A stretch of 64,000 nucleotides of DNA from Sphaerisporangium krabiense (GTDB lineage: Bacteria > Actinomycetota > Actinomycetes > Streptosporangiales > Streptosporangiaceae), in NCBI RefSeq assembly GCF_014200435.1, contig NZ_JACHBR010000001.1:3255501-3319500 (forward strand), in the 5' to 3' direction. The notes under the pieces were generated by a model. That model was given only the letters and a program-made list of their open reading frames with translations, did no database searches and had not been told where the DNA came from. This document shows positions 1 through 7,594 of this stretch, in pieces (the stretch's first letter is position 1; every line of letters starts with the position of its first letter). The translations under genes were made by a program, and so were the position numbers.

Positions 1-669
1 CGCTCCGACCTCCAAGAGCCGAACGGCGACACCCTCACCGACGTCCCGGTCTCCGACCTCCCCGCCGCCACCCCGTCAGACGACGACGAGATCACCGTAG
101 AACTCGACAACCCCGCCACCCCCCGCGGCCACTCCTCCACGGGACCGGCCCGAGCCCGTCCGTCCTCGTCCCCCGAACCCATCCGGGGAGGGCCGTCCAA
201 GTCCGACGCGGAGCCCGTCCGGGCAGAGCGCTTTTCCCCATCCGAGGATCCGGCGGACGCCACCCCCGTCTCCGAGCTGACCGCCGCCGAGGAGTCCGCA
301 CGGGACGAGCGGCGCCGCCGCGCCCGCGTGGTGGCCCGCCGCCGGCGCTGGCTCCTGTGCATCGCCCTGCTCCACATCGCCTCACTCGTCACGGCCGCCG
401 TCGGCGTGGCCCCCTGGTGGAGCGTGGCCCCCTCCGCCGTCCTGCTGGTGGCCTACCTCTCCGTGCTCCGCGTCGCGGTCGCCGTGGACCGCGAACGCCG
501 CCTCGCCGCCGCCGAGGCCTACGCCGAACACGAGCGCTTGCAACGCGAGCGCCACCACGCCCGCGAACTCGCCGCCCAGCGCGCCGAAGCCGAGATCATC
601 CAGTTCCGCAAGCCCACCGAGCCCTTCGACCAGCACGCCGACCGCACCCGCCGCGCCGTCGGCGACTGA
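1..669 (+). CDS. C-terminal part of a SepX/GlpR-like divisome membrane protein (5' end outside the window)
   Basis: Frame 1 is open from the first base to a TGA at 667-669, giving 222 visible residues, so the start lies upstream. The visible part is an acidic, Ser/Pro/Thr-rich, probably disordered stretch (about residues 1-90), an Arg-rich cluster (ERRRRARVVARRRRW), two closely spaced hydrophobic segments around a PWWSVAPSAVLL turn, and a charged Arg/Glu-rich helical tail. A long disordered linker followed by RRRRW and a short double hydrophobic segment resembles the actinobacterial SepX/GlpR division proteins. The family name is from memory of this layout, not from a search. A tRNA gene follows 71 bases downstream. 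Confidence 0.6.
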   Translation, partial: RSDLQEPNGDTLTDVPVSDLPAATPSDDDEITVELDNPATPRGHSSTGPARARPSSSPEPIRGGPSKSDAEPVRAERFSPSEDPADATPVSELTAAEESARDERRRRARVVARRRRWLLCIALLHIASLVTAAVGVAPWWSVAPSAVLLVAYLSVLRVAVAVDRERRLAAAEAYAEHERLQRERHHARELAAQRAEAEIIQFRKPTEPFDQHADRTRRAVGD

Positions 670-740
670 CCCCCCAGAACGATCACCCACTCCGGATGGC
701 GCGGACGGCCCCCAAAGTTTGCTAATCTGGTCGAGTCCTC

Positions 741-820
<80 letters not shown>

Positions 821-822
821 TC

Positions 823-857
823 AAAGGCCCGTCAGGCATGATTCTGACGGGCCTTTT
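823..857 (+). terminator. Rho-independent terminator after tRNA-Ala
   Basis: The stem AAAGGCCCGTCAG / CTGACGGGCCTTTT with an 8-base loop is perfect and ends in a T run, nine bases after the tRNA. It lies inside the element and so arrived with it or was part of its attachment region. Confidence 0.85.
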
Positions 858-918
858 CGCTGCTCAGGTACTACAAGCGGACCTTGGGATAGCCTGCCCC
901 GGACGCGGGCGGTAGAGC

Positions 919-1174
919 CTACGTGGAGATCTCCTGTCCAGGAGTCAGCGAAAAGTCAGCGAAGACCGCGCGAGCCCGATCGTTCCGGTCCCGGGAAGCG
1001 TGCGTGTAGCGGTTGAGCGTGGTCGAGATCCGCTCATGCCCGACGAGGCCGGCGACATCGTTCACTGGGACGCCGTCTGAGACGAGCCAGGTCGCGTAGC
1101 AGTGTCGTAGATCGTGGAACCGCAGCGATTCGCCGGCGTGCCTGGCGACGTCCGAGACCGCCTCTTCCTTGGTC
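919..1174 (-). pseudogene. Tyrosine-recombinase integrase, C-terminal fragment
   Basis: Reading leftward, the frame encodes FHDLRHCYATWLV, then a VGHERISTTLNRYTH segment, then a short tail ending FSLTPGQEIST. These are the R-x-x-H box, the GH box and the catalytic Tyr region of phage-type integrases. The N-terminal core-binding half and the first catalytic Arg are absent: upstream of about 1174 the frame becomes low-complexity and matches nothing expected of the family. With only about 80 of an expected 380-450 residues the gene cannot be functional. Its 3' end faces the adjacent attachment repeat and tRNA. Confidence 0.8.
944..962 (+). repeat. 19-bp inner repeat, left copy (possible integrase arm site)
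   Basis: GTCAGCGAAAAGTCAGCGA differs at one base from 2611-2629. It lies 124 bp inside the left attachment repeat and overlaps the integrase 3' end. Each copy itself holds two GTCAGCGA/GCCAGCGA octamers. A binding role is inference. Confidence 0.5.
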
Positions 1175-1801
1175 GGGAAGGGTGTCCTGCCATCCCCGCC
1201 GAGAAGCGATGAGGGTACGGCGGACGGCCGAAGCGGGCGGTGAGGTGTCGGCCCCGTGGGGGCACACCCGGAGGAGTCGAGAGGGAAGGGCAACAGCAGC
1301 CCTTGATGCCATCCACGGCCGACATGTCCAAGGACCTGCCCGAGACACCATTGCCAGAGTCCGGGGGCCGCGCCCGCCCACGGGCGGCTGCGGCTCTTCG
1401 GCCGGTCCGCCCGCGGTCAGCGCGCCCCCGCGTCGCAGCGCGACGCGGCGGTGATGGCGGCTGCCGGATTGCTCGGTGCCATGGGACCTCTCCAAGGGGG
1501 TGAACCCGAGGGAGACAGGCACCGATCCGGGAGTCGAAGCCGGACATCATGACTCGGAGCGCACGGCAGACGTCGAGGCGAGGCAGGAGGGGCGGGTGAA
1601 GGTGAGAGAAAGAGCAGATTGGGGCGCTGCCCCAAACCCCGGCCCTCCTCAGAGATGAGGGGACCGTGCAAAGCTGCGGGTCGGTGCGTGGGATGTGGTC
1701 ATCTCCTCGCCGGCCCCACAAGGGGTGCCAGACCGTCCGCCCGAGGTCAAGTCGTCCCCTGACCGTAGGACAACCAGCGCGCGAGGAACGGCGACCGGTA
1801 C

Positions 1802-1930
1802 ATGGAACACACAAAGGACGACTTGACCCCGGGCTACCGGCCCGGCATGGCTGACCTGCCCGACGAGGAGATGACCAAAAACCCCGCTTTATGGGACGCC
1901 GAGCGGCCAGAGACAGTCCCGCGCGAGTGA
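1802..1930 (+). CDS. Possible 42-residue acidic small protein inside the element
   Basis: An ATG preceded by GAGGAA (13 bases upstream) opens a short frame rich in Asp, Glu and Pro that ends VPRE. It contains MADLPDEEMTKNPALWD, which looks like real protein and not a shadow of another frame. No family is recognised. It lies in the mobile remnant, so it could be a surviving cargo or regulatory peptide, or chance. Confidence 0.3.
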   Translation: MEHTKDDLTPGYRPGMADLPDEEMTKNPALWDAERPETVPRE

Positions 1931-2080
1931 CAAACCGAACGACAACCACCATGGACAGCCGGGGACGTAGTTGGACGACGAGGAACTATCGTCGCTCCTA
2001 CCTTGGCGTTCCAGCTTCGCGACTGGACGGTCGCTTACCGCAACGTGAAGGCGTGGCGCGATTGGTGAAGCATCGTCCGA

Positions 2081-2371
2081 TTATTCCCACATCCTGCGAG
2101 TGCCTTTCCCCTTGCAAGGTCGGCACTCCACACCATACGCCCAGCTCGGGGAGAAGTCCCGTCCACTTCCGCCACATACCCCGCACGGATACGTCGTTGC
2201 CTGTAAGGTTTGTGGGCTAAGAATCGGGGTGCGGTTGCGTTCAAGCGCCCTTCGGCGTGCGGAATCCTCCTCCATAGCTTCCACGATTGAAATTATGATC
2301 TGGCCGATCGTGCGCAGGACACGGAGTGCTCTCGAAGCTAATCTGTGCATCTGTCTGTTCCTACACGACAA
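2081..2371 (-). CDS. Small Cys-rich (DnaJ-type zinc-finger-like) protein
   Basis: A 96-residue frame whose C-terminal third carries CGVCGGSGRD followed, after a short linker, by CRPCKGKG. These are two CxxC-x-G-x-G units like the zinc repeats of DnaJ. The N-terminal part is Arg-rich and helical. The DNA is markedly less GC-rich than the flanking chromosome, consistent with acquired DNA inside the element. Small proteins with this zinc-binding layout are common cargo of actinobacterial mobile elements, but no specific role can be given. The GTG/ATG start is uncertain. Confidence 0.45.
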   Translation of the reverse strand: MSCRNRQMHRLASRALRVLRTIGQIIISIVEAMEEDSARRRALERNRTPILSPQTLQATTYPCGVCGGSGRDFSPSWAYGVECRPCKGKGTRRMWE

Positions 2372-2610
2372 CTGTCGGGCACACTATCTACCGCAAGGCA
2401 ACAACCTGGCTACTATAAGTCACGCACCGTGCGGTGACTTGCCCCTTCGACCGAGACACCGCTTTTCGGTACGTCCCCTTGTAATCGGGTACTTTGGCTG
2501 ACCTTCAGCGGAGCTGGTAGCCCAGCTCAAGGCGCGAGCTGAGCACCAGGACGGACCAGATCTACGACACTTCACCGCCGCGGCGGCATCAGCTGGCCCG
2601 CTTTGAGGCA

Positions 2611-2629
2611 GTCAGCGAAAAGCCAGCGA
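2611..2629 (+). repeat. 19-bp inner repeat, right copy
   Basis: GTCAGCGAAAAGCCAGCGA matches 944-962 with one change and lies 103 bp inside the right attachment repeat, nearly the mirror of the distance on the left. Confidence 0.5.
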
Positions 2630-2732
2630 GTTTGCTACTACGGGGCCGCTGGGGAGATCACTAGATGCCAGAGCGAGCGCATGTGACAGCCCCCGTTGGC
2701 ACTCGCTGATCCTGTCCATCACACCTCACCCG

Positions 2733-2782
<50 letters not shown>

Positions 2783-2811
2783 GCCGTTCTTGGTTTGCTG
2801 AAGAACGCTTT

Positions 2812-2851
2812 ACGAGATCCCGTCCGGTCGCTTGATCGGGCGGGATCTCGT
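2812..2851 (+). terminator. Terminator-like hairpin after the second attachment repeat
   Basis: ACGAGATCCCG pairs with CGGGATCTCGT across a GC-rich loop, followed by CGTTTCC. Its place 30 bases after the repeat suggests it is the original chromosomal terminator of the tRNA before insertion. Confidence 0.6.
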
Positions 2852-3248
2852 CGTTTCCGAGGTCTTGTGACCACTGGGCGGGCTGATCGTGGCTCGTGTG
2901 GTGGTCGCGGCGGAGGGCGTTGGTGGTGTTGGGTTGCTGTGAGCGCGTGCGAGGCGTCCTGCCGGATGCCTTCGGCATAGGACGCCGCCAGTCCTGTCCC
3001 GGCACACCAGTTCCCTGGAAGGGAACGACGTGATGAAGGGCGGTGTGCTGACCAAGTCGATGTGTGACCCTGGGCGAGCGCCCGGAGTTCCTTGGTGCAG
3101 GCTCCGAGGAGCATGACGCCGGTTCTACAGCCACCTCTCGCGCAGAGGAGCAATCCACGGTTTCGAGTGTGGCGACGGTGTGGAGGTATGGGGCGGGTAG
3201 CGTGCAAACCATCGTACGGATGAGGTGTCGCCCTTACCGTCGCAAGAT
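2852..3248. other. Intergenic, no supported gene
   Basis: About 400 bases with only overlapping low-complexity frames. No motif, repeat or RNA structure stands out beyond the hairpin just upstream. Confidence 0.5.
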
Positions 3249-4388
3249 ATGCAGACAGTGGATGTACTGGTCGTAGGTGCGGGTCTGGCCGGCCTGTGCA
3301 CGGCCCGCCTGCTCGCGCGGCGGGGACTGAACGTGATGGTGGTCGACCGTCGTAGGTCGCTGTCGACGGGCATTCGCACGACGGGGATCTTCGTACGCCG
3401 CACCCTCGATGACTTCGATGTGCCGGATCACCTGCTCGGGCCAGGTGTCCGGGACGTGCTGCTGTATCCGCCGTCGCGGCGGGCGCCGATCAGGCTCACC
3501 AGCGACCGGGACGAGTTCCGCGTGGCCGACATGGCGGCCGTCTACGAGCACGCGCACCGCGCGGCTGAGTCAGCCGGGGCGCGGGTCATCTTGGGCGTAC
3601 GGTATGTCGGCGCGTCGATGGGCGTTGTGCGGTTCGCGGGTGCGGAACCGGTGAGGGCCCGGTTCATCGTCGGCGCGGACGGCGCCCGCTCCCGAGTGGC
3701 CCGTGATCTCGGCCTCGATGTCAACCGGCGCTTCCTCGTCGGCGCCGAGATCGTCCACCCGATCGCGCCGGGCACGGCCAGCCCGGCGTTCCACTGCGTG
3801 CTGGATCCCCGGATCGCTCCGGGGTACCTGGGATGGGTCATCGACGACGGCCGGCACGCGCATGTCGGCGTCGCGGGGTATCCGAACGCGATGCGCACCG
3901 GCATCCGCCACCTGCTGGACGCCTTCGTCGCGGATGCGCCCGGCAGTACACCGCCGGCCGGGCCGGTCGAGCGCCGAGGTGGCCCGATCCCGGTCGGCGG
4001 TGTGCTGCGACGGTTGGTGTGCCCCGCCGGACTGCTCGTCGGAGACGCGGCGGGCGCGGTGTCGCCGCTGACGGCCGGTGGGCTGGATCCCTGTTTGCGC
4101 ATGTCCGAACTGGCCGCGGCGGTCATCGCCGGGTACCTGCGTACCGGCGACCAGCGCATCCTGAGCCGGTACGACGGGGACGAGTTGCGGGCCCGGTTCC
4201 GAGGCCGACTGTTGTTGCGCCGCGTATTCGCCGGCATCCGATCCCCCGCCGCGGCAGAAGCGGCGGTGGCTGTGCTCCGCGGTCGTGCCGGTCGTGCCTT
4301 GGCGGCGCGGGTCCTGTTCGGCGACGGCTCGTTTCCCGAAGTCACCCCACGGCTCGCGGACCTGGCAATCGACCACCCTTACCGGTAA
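3249..4388 (+). CDS. NAD(P)/FAD-dependent oxidoreductase, geranylgeranyl-reductase-like
   Basis: A flavoprotein of 379 residues from the ATG at 3249; an in-frame GTG at 3225 would add eight. The N-terminus is a Rossmann dinucleotide fold (VDVLVVGAGLAGLCTARLLARR, with an acidic VVDRR end of strand 2). The mid-region IVGADGARSRVARDLG is the conserved DG motif of FAD monooxygenases and prenyl reductases. GLLVGDAAGAVSPLTAGGLDP is the second FAD-contacting GD motif. There is no membrane segment. The pattern matches the geranylgeranyl reductase/FixC-like group, which reduces isoprenoid double bonds or hydroxylates small molecules. The substrate cannot be read from sequence. It stands alone between the mobile remnant and a convergent kinase-like gene. 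Confidence 0.75.
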   Translation: MQTVDVLVVGAGLAGLCTARLLARRGLNVMVVDRRRSLSTGIRTTGIFVRRTLDDFDVPDHLLGPGVRDVLLYPPSRRAPIRLTSDRDEFRVADMAAVYEHAHRAAESAGARVILGVRYVGASMGVVRFAGAEPVRARFIVGADGARSRVARDLGLDVNRRFLVGAEIVHPIAPGTASPAFHCVLDPRIAPGYLGWVIDDGRHAHVGVAGYPNAMRTGIRHLLDAFVADAPGSTPPAGPVERRGGPIPVGGVLRRLVCPAGLLVGDAAGAVSPLTAGGLDPCLRMSELAAAVIAGYLRTGDQRILSRYDGDELRARFRGRLLLRRVFAGIRSPAAAEAAVAVLRGRAGRALAARVLFGDGSFPEVTPRLADLAIDHPYR

Positions 4389-4598
4389 CTTCCGATCGGT
4401 TCCAGCGCGATGCTGCCCGCATGTTGGTGTCGTACGCTGCCCTCGCCGTATTGGCCACCAAGGGAAGGGCGCGACAGGTGCGTGTTATGGCCGGCCGCCG
4501 TATGTCGGAGCGACAGCAATAGCAAGGCCGCGATCTTCGATGCTGCTTTTCCGTCCCAGGTCGAACCTACTCGTGGACATTCCTCGTCGTTCCACATA

Positions 4599-5687
4599 TC
4601 ACTGCGGGCGCGGCGTATAGGGCTCCAGAGCGGTGATGTCGATGTCCGCGTCGGGCCAGCGGTGGCGTAGCGCCTCGGCCAGATGCTGACACAGGCCTGC
4701 CAGTTGCGGCAGGGCATGATGCTCCTGAGCGGTGGAAGCGGCGGCCTCCAAGGTGGAGACGAGTTGGGCGCGGCTCGCATCGCCCGCCGCACGCCCATCC
4801 AGCACCTGCAGACGCCAGAGGCGGACGAACGCGAAGGCCATGCACGCCGCCGCCAAGGCTCTGCCGTAGAGCCGCTCGTCCTCGGCCTGCGGCACCCCGG
4901 CCGCCAGAGCACGCCGGTAGACCTCGCCGACCTGTGGCAGAGGTGCGGAACCAGCAGGGCGCGCTGTCATCGTACTCACCCGCATCCACGCCGGACCCGG
5001 AACATGCAGGCAGACGGCGTCGTGCAGGGCATGGGTGAAGCCGGCGAACTCGAAGTCGATCAGACGCGCATCGGGCGGCCCGTCCGAGCGAACCAGGACA
5101 TTGTTGCTCTCCGGATCACCGTTGCTCAGCGCCAGGAACGGCCCTGGATCGGCCAACTCCGCCAACGCGAGGGCGAACTCGCGCTCTACCGCCCCGGTGA
5201 CCGGCACCCCTAGCACCCCGGCCTGCGACAGCCCCTCTTGGCGCAGCCGGGCGACGCGCCCAAGCCGATCAGCCTCCGCATCGACCTGTCCCAGGCGTTC
5301 CCGCCGCCGGTAGTACCGCTCCGCGTGTCCGGCTGTGATCGCGCCAAGCTCGCCGCGGGCGCGGGCGAAAGCCTCCAGGCGTTCGGCATGCGCGACGACG
5401 CCGTCCCCGCGTAACAGTCCATCCAGTGCGACCCGCGGTGCCAGATCCTCAAGTATGACGCGCCCCGCGAGAAGATCCTCGGCCAGCACGCGTGGCGCCA
5501 GATCCACTTGGAGATCCTCTGACAGGAACCGCAGTGCGGACACCTCTGTGCGTAATCGCCATGCCTCGGTTTGCCTGCCGTCAACGTGAGGTCCCATCCA
5601 CTTGACGATCACGAACTCCCCGCGGTCGGTGCGAGCCCGGGCGACCCGCCACGGCTCCAACCTGGTCCACTCCACCACGTCGATCAT
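4599..5687 (-). CDS. Aminoglycoside phosphotransferase (APH)-fold kinase
   Basis: 362 residues from the ATG at 5687. An open frame upstream is a His/Arg-rich shadow of the next gene and was not used. An N-lobe with FVIVKWMGP (candidate ATP lysine) is followed by the C-lobe catalytic loop SNGDPESNNVLV and the metal-binding LIDFEFAG. The usual His of the H-G-D motif is Asn here. The length fits the APH/choline-kinase family, whose members phosphorylate antibiotics, sugars or other small molecules. The gene lies 47 bases downstream of a small membrane protein and a Panacea toxin-antitoxin pair on the same strand, so cotranscription is plausible. Substrate unknown. Confidence 0.7.
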   Translation of the reverse strand: MIDVVEWTRLEPWRVARARTDRGEFVIVKWMGPHVDGRQTEAWRLRTEVSALRFLSEDLQVDLAPRVLAEDLLAGRVILEDLAPRVALDGLLRGDGVVAHAERLEAFARARGELGAITAGHAERYYRRRERLGQVDAEADRLGRVARLRQEGLSQAGVLGVPVTGAVEREFALALAELADPGPFLALSNGDPESNNVLVRSDGPPDARLIDFEFAGFTHALHDAVCLHVPGPAWMRVSTMTARPAGSAPLPQVGEVYRRALAAGVPQAEDERLYGRALAAACMAFAFVRLWRLQVLDGRAAGDASRAQLVSTLEAAASTAQEHHALPQLAGLCQHLAEALRHRWPDADIDITALEPYTPRPQ

Positions 5688-5734
5688 CTTGATCGCGACG
5701 GGCGGCCGGTCCTGAGCCGGCTGGAAAGACGGGG

Positions 5735-5938
5735 TCAGGAGAGGCCCTTGATGATGCCGGCGGCGAACTCGGAGATCCAGGCGCCGATGGTGCGGCCCCA
5801 TGTGGTGGTGCCGAAGAACATGCCGAACAGGCAGGCGGTGATGAAGGTGGGCCACTGGCGTCCCTTGAGCATGAACGTGCAGACGGCGATCACACCGAAG
5901 ATCAGGGTCAGGACAGCCTGCATGGCGGCCGCGGTCAT
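5735..5938 (-). CDS. Small membrane protein of 67 residues
   Basis: The ATG at 5938 follows AAGGAG at an ideal seven-base spacing. The protein has a hydrophobic segment (MQAVLTLIFGVIAVCTFML), a short basic turn (KGRQWP), a second hydrophobic segment (TFITACLFGMFFGTTTWG) and a short amphipathic tail (WISEFAAGIIKGLS). This two-pass layout with an amphipathic end recalls small proteins of actinobacterial integrative elements and some small membrane toxins, but no family is recognised. It sits between the putative toxin gene and the kinase gene, all in one direction. Confidence 0.65.
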   Translation of the reverse strand: MTAAAMQAVLTLIFGVIAVCTFMLKGRQWPTFITACLFGMFFGTTTWGRTIGAWISEFAAGIIKGLS

Positions 5939-6051
5939 GGGGTGGCTCCTTGAGATGGGGGACGGCCGGGTGCCGGCCTGGAGAGGGGAATGGGCAAGTG
6001 CTCGGAGGCTGTCAGCGGTTGATCGGGGCGCGGCCGCATGTGGATCGCAGG

Positions 6052-6519
6052 TCAGGTGTTTCGCTTGTGGCTTGGCCAGATCTCGTGATCCGGGTCCCAC
6101 CAGATGATGTGGAAGCAGTTCCCTTGCAAGAAGCCGTAGAGGCGTAGCGTTCCGCCGAGGCGGAGGCGGGAGATCTTGGTCATGTCCGTCAGGTGGAGTT
6201 CCGCGAGCCGTTCGCGTGACGTCGGGTTGGGCAGGTCGGCCACGTCGTAGTGTTTGCCGGGCTCTTCTCCGTGGTTGAAGATCTCGTTGACGGTCATGGT
6301 CTCGAAGTGCGCCAGCTTGTCCAGCACCTCATGCATGGTCCCGGCGTCCACCTTGTCGAAGCTCCATGGCCCGTCGCGGTCGACGTGGCAGAACCGCCAG
6401 GAGAGACGCTTGTCCGAGCCGTCCTCGCCGGGCAGCACCACCGCGGATCGCACGAAGGGCTTCGCGCCCTTGGCCGGCGTGGTGTGCTGCGCGGCGACCT
6501 GCTTACGCTTGCCGGCCAT
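6052..6519 (-). CDS. Putative toxin partner of the Panacea antitoxin
   Basis: 155 residues from the ATG at 6519, which overlaps the end of the Panacea gene by 17 bases, so the two are translationally linked. The N-terminus is basic and Ala/Thr-rich. The folded part has SWRFCHVDRDGPWSF, a central PxSRERLAELHLTD segment, and ends with RLYGFLQGNCFHIIWWDPDHEIWP. A beta-rich C-terminus with a conserved Arg and a His near the end is reminiscent of small ribonuclease toxins, but this is a resemblance only. Position directly behind a Panacea-domain protein is the main argument: such proteins are known antitoxins paired with diverse toxins. The protein could also be a non-toxin accessory. Confidence 0.55.
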   Translation of the reverse strand: MAGKRKQVAAQHTTPAKGAKPFVRSAVVLPGEDGSDKRLSWRFCHVDRDGPWSFDKVDAGTMHEVLDKLAHFETMTVNEIFNHGEEPGKHYDVADLPNPTSRERLAELHLTDMTKISRLRLGGTLRLYGFLQGNCFHIIWWDPDHEIWPSHKRNT

Positions 6520-6964
6520 CGGCGGCGACGAGAGCGTCGAAGAAGGTGTAGATCTCCTCGTCGTCGATCGACTCGTCACACCGGTCGAGCGGTCCCACCC
6601 GGGCGCGTGTGCGCGCGTTGATCCAGGGGGGCTCGCGATGGGTCATGGTCGACAGGTCGTGCGCCGACAGGTCGCCGAGGTTGGACAGGACGATGTCGAC
6701 CGACTCTCGTTCACCTTCGTCGAGCACGTCCGGGTCTCCGGCGATATCTCCGTCGTCGAGTTCGAACCGGTCGCGGTGTTCGGCGTACAAGACCGGGGAC
6801 ACCGGGCCGTTCGCCCACGCCTCGAATTGTTCGGGGAACAGCCGACGGCCCTCCCAGGCGAGGTGATAGCCGTAGGCGTAGTAGCAGAGCTTTTGCAGCT
6901 TCATCGCCGTCATCGGGCCGATCCTGGCCAGGATGTACGCCGCGACGTCGTTGACATGCGCCAT
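6503..6964 (-). CDS. Panacea-domain (DUF4065/SocA-like) antitoxin
   Basis: 153 residues. The N-terminal MKLQKLCYYAYGYHLAW, then GRRLFPEQFEAWANGPVSPVLY, are the hallmark blocks of the Panacea domain (formerly DUF4065, GepA/SocA). The C-terminal half is acidic, with LSAHDLSTMTHREPPW, the conserved TH-x-E-x-PW element of the family. Panacea proteins neutralise many unrelated toxins, and some act as proteolysis adaptors. It is first in a minus-strand set of four genes (Panacea, putative toxin, two-pass membrane protein, APH kinase). A strong hairpin at 7019-7053 insulates it from the gene upstream. Start ATG at 6964. Confidence 0.85.
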   Translation of the reverse strand: MAHVNDVAAYILARIGPMTAMKLQKLCYYAYGYHLAWEGRRLFPEQFEAWANGPVSPVLYAEHRDRFELDDGDIAGDPDVLDEGERESVDIVLSNLGDLSAHDLSTMTHREPPWINARTRARVGPLDRCDESIDDEEIYTFFDALVAADGRQA

Positions 6965-7018
6965 GCCGCCTCCCCCTCTCGCCGCTTCCTCGATTATGTG
7001 CCCGGCGAAGGGAAAGCG

Positions 7019-7053
7019 GCACGGCGCCGGACATATGAGGTCCGGCGCCGTGC
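7019..7053 (-). terminator. Strong hairpin between the secreted-peptide gene and the Panacea operon
   Basis: A perfect 14-bp stem (GCACGGCGCCGGAC / GTCCGGCGCCGTGC) with a 7-base loop. There is no T run, as is common in high-GC actinomycetes. It is placed to stop transcription coming from 7303-7109. Confidence 0.75.
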
Positions 7054-7108
7054 CAGGGTCATGCGCGCAGGCGGTGCCGCGGCCCGGTGTGCCCCGGATG
7101 CCGTCCGC

Positions 7109-7303
7109 TCACTGGGTGTGGATCACGCCATCGGTGTTCGGTGAGACTCCCGAGCCTTGGATGCCGTCGTACGACTGGGCGGGGGCGGTCAGCCCGTATT
7201 CGATGGCCGTCGCCGCGCCCGCGGCGGGCGCGAGGGCAGCGCCGGCGATCACGAGCGTGGCCGCGGTCGCGGCCGACGCGCAAACCAACCGAATGATCTT
7301 CAT
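7109..7303 (-). CDS. Small secreted peptide precursor (64 residues)
   Basis: The ATG at 7303 is preceded by GAAGGGAGA at good spacing. A basic start (MKIIR), a hydrophobic core and AGAALAPAAGA-A form a classic Sec signal peptide. The predicted mature part is about 34 residues, lacks Cys, and ends in the polar stretch SGVSPNTDGVIHTQ. No family is recognised. Candidates are a signalling peptide or a small cell-surface protein. It is followed by a hairpin terminator and preceded by a degraded BP74-like secreted gene, so it may be a survivor of a larger secreted-protein locus. Confidence 0.6.
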   Translation of the reverse strand: MKIIRLVCASAATAATLVIAGAALAPAAGAATAIEYGLTAPAQSYDGIQGSGVSPNTDGVIHTQ

Positions 7304-7320
7304 GGGTCTCCCTTCGTGGT

Positions 7321-7590
7321 TCACGGCGTAGATACTTCGCTCACCGACTCCGAACACCACCGGCGGCAGGTGTGACCCAGAAGAAAGGCGCCGCCGTCCT
7401 CGTCCAGACGTTCCTCGACGTAGAGGTGGTGGTATCGCGAACTTCGACGGTGAAGTCGAAGAATTCGACCGTGGCCGGAGAATAGTGGTAGCTCCAACTC
7501 GGATTGTACGTCGCAGGAGACGGGACCATCGTGAAATCTCTGGACCACCTGGGCGGCAGGCTTTAAATCGATGGTTGTGAACGCGAAACC
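7321..7590 (-). pseudogene. Frameshifted BP74-N-domain-like secreted protein fragment
   Basis: No single frame reads through, but two overlapping frames together give a recognisable pattern. One reads PATYNPSWSYHYSPATVEFF then DFTVEVRD. After a one-base shift near 7433, the other reads YVEERLDEDGGAFLLG and ends SVSEV. In the family this runs YNP-W-x-H-x-P-x-x-x-x-FF, IEVCD, YVE-HLDE-GGAFLPG, then WCPW. Here the Cys of IEVCD is Arg and the WCPW motif is altered. The N-terminal part of the domain and the signal peptide are missing. Family identification rests on remembered consensus. Confidence 0.5.
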
Positions 7591-7594
7591 ATAT

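Noticed and set aside
7321-7590. Programmed frameshifting to make one BP74-like protein
   Set aside because: No slippery heptamer or pseudoknot is apparent at the shift, and the N-terminal half and key residues are missing. Decay is simpler.
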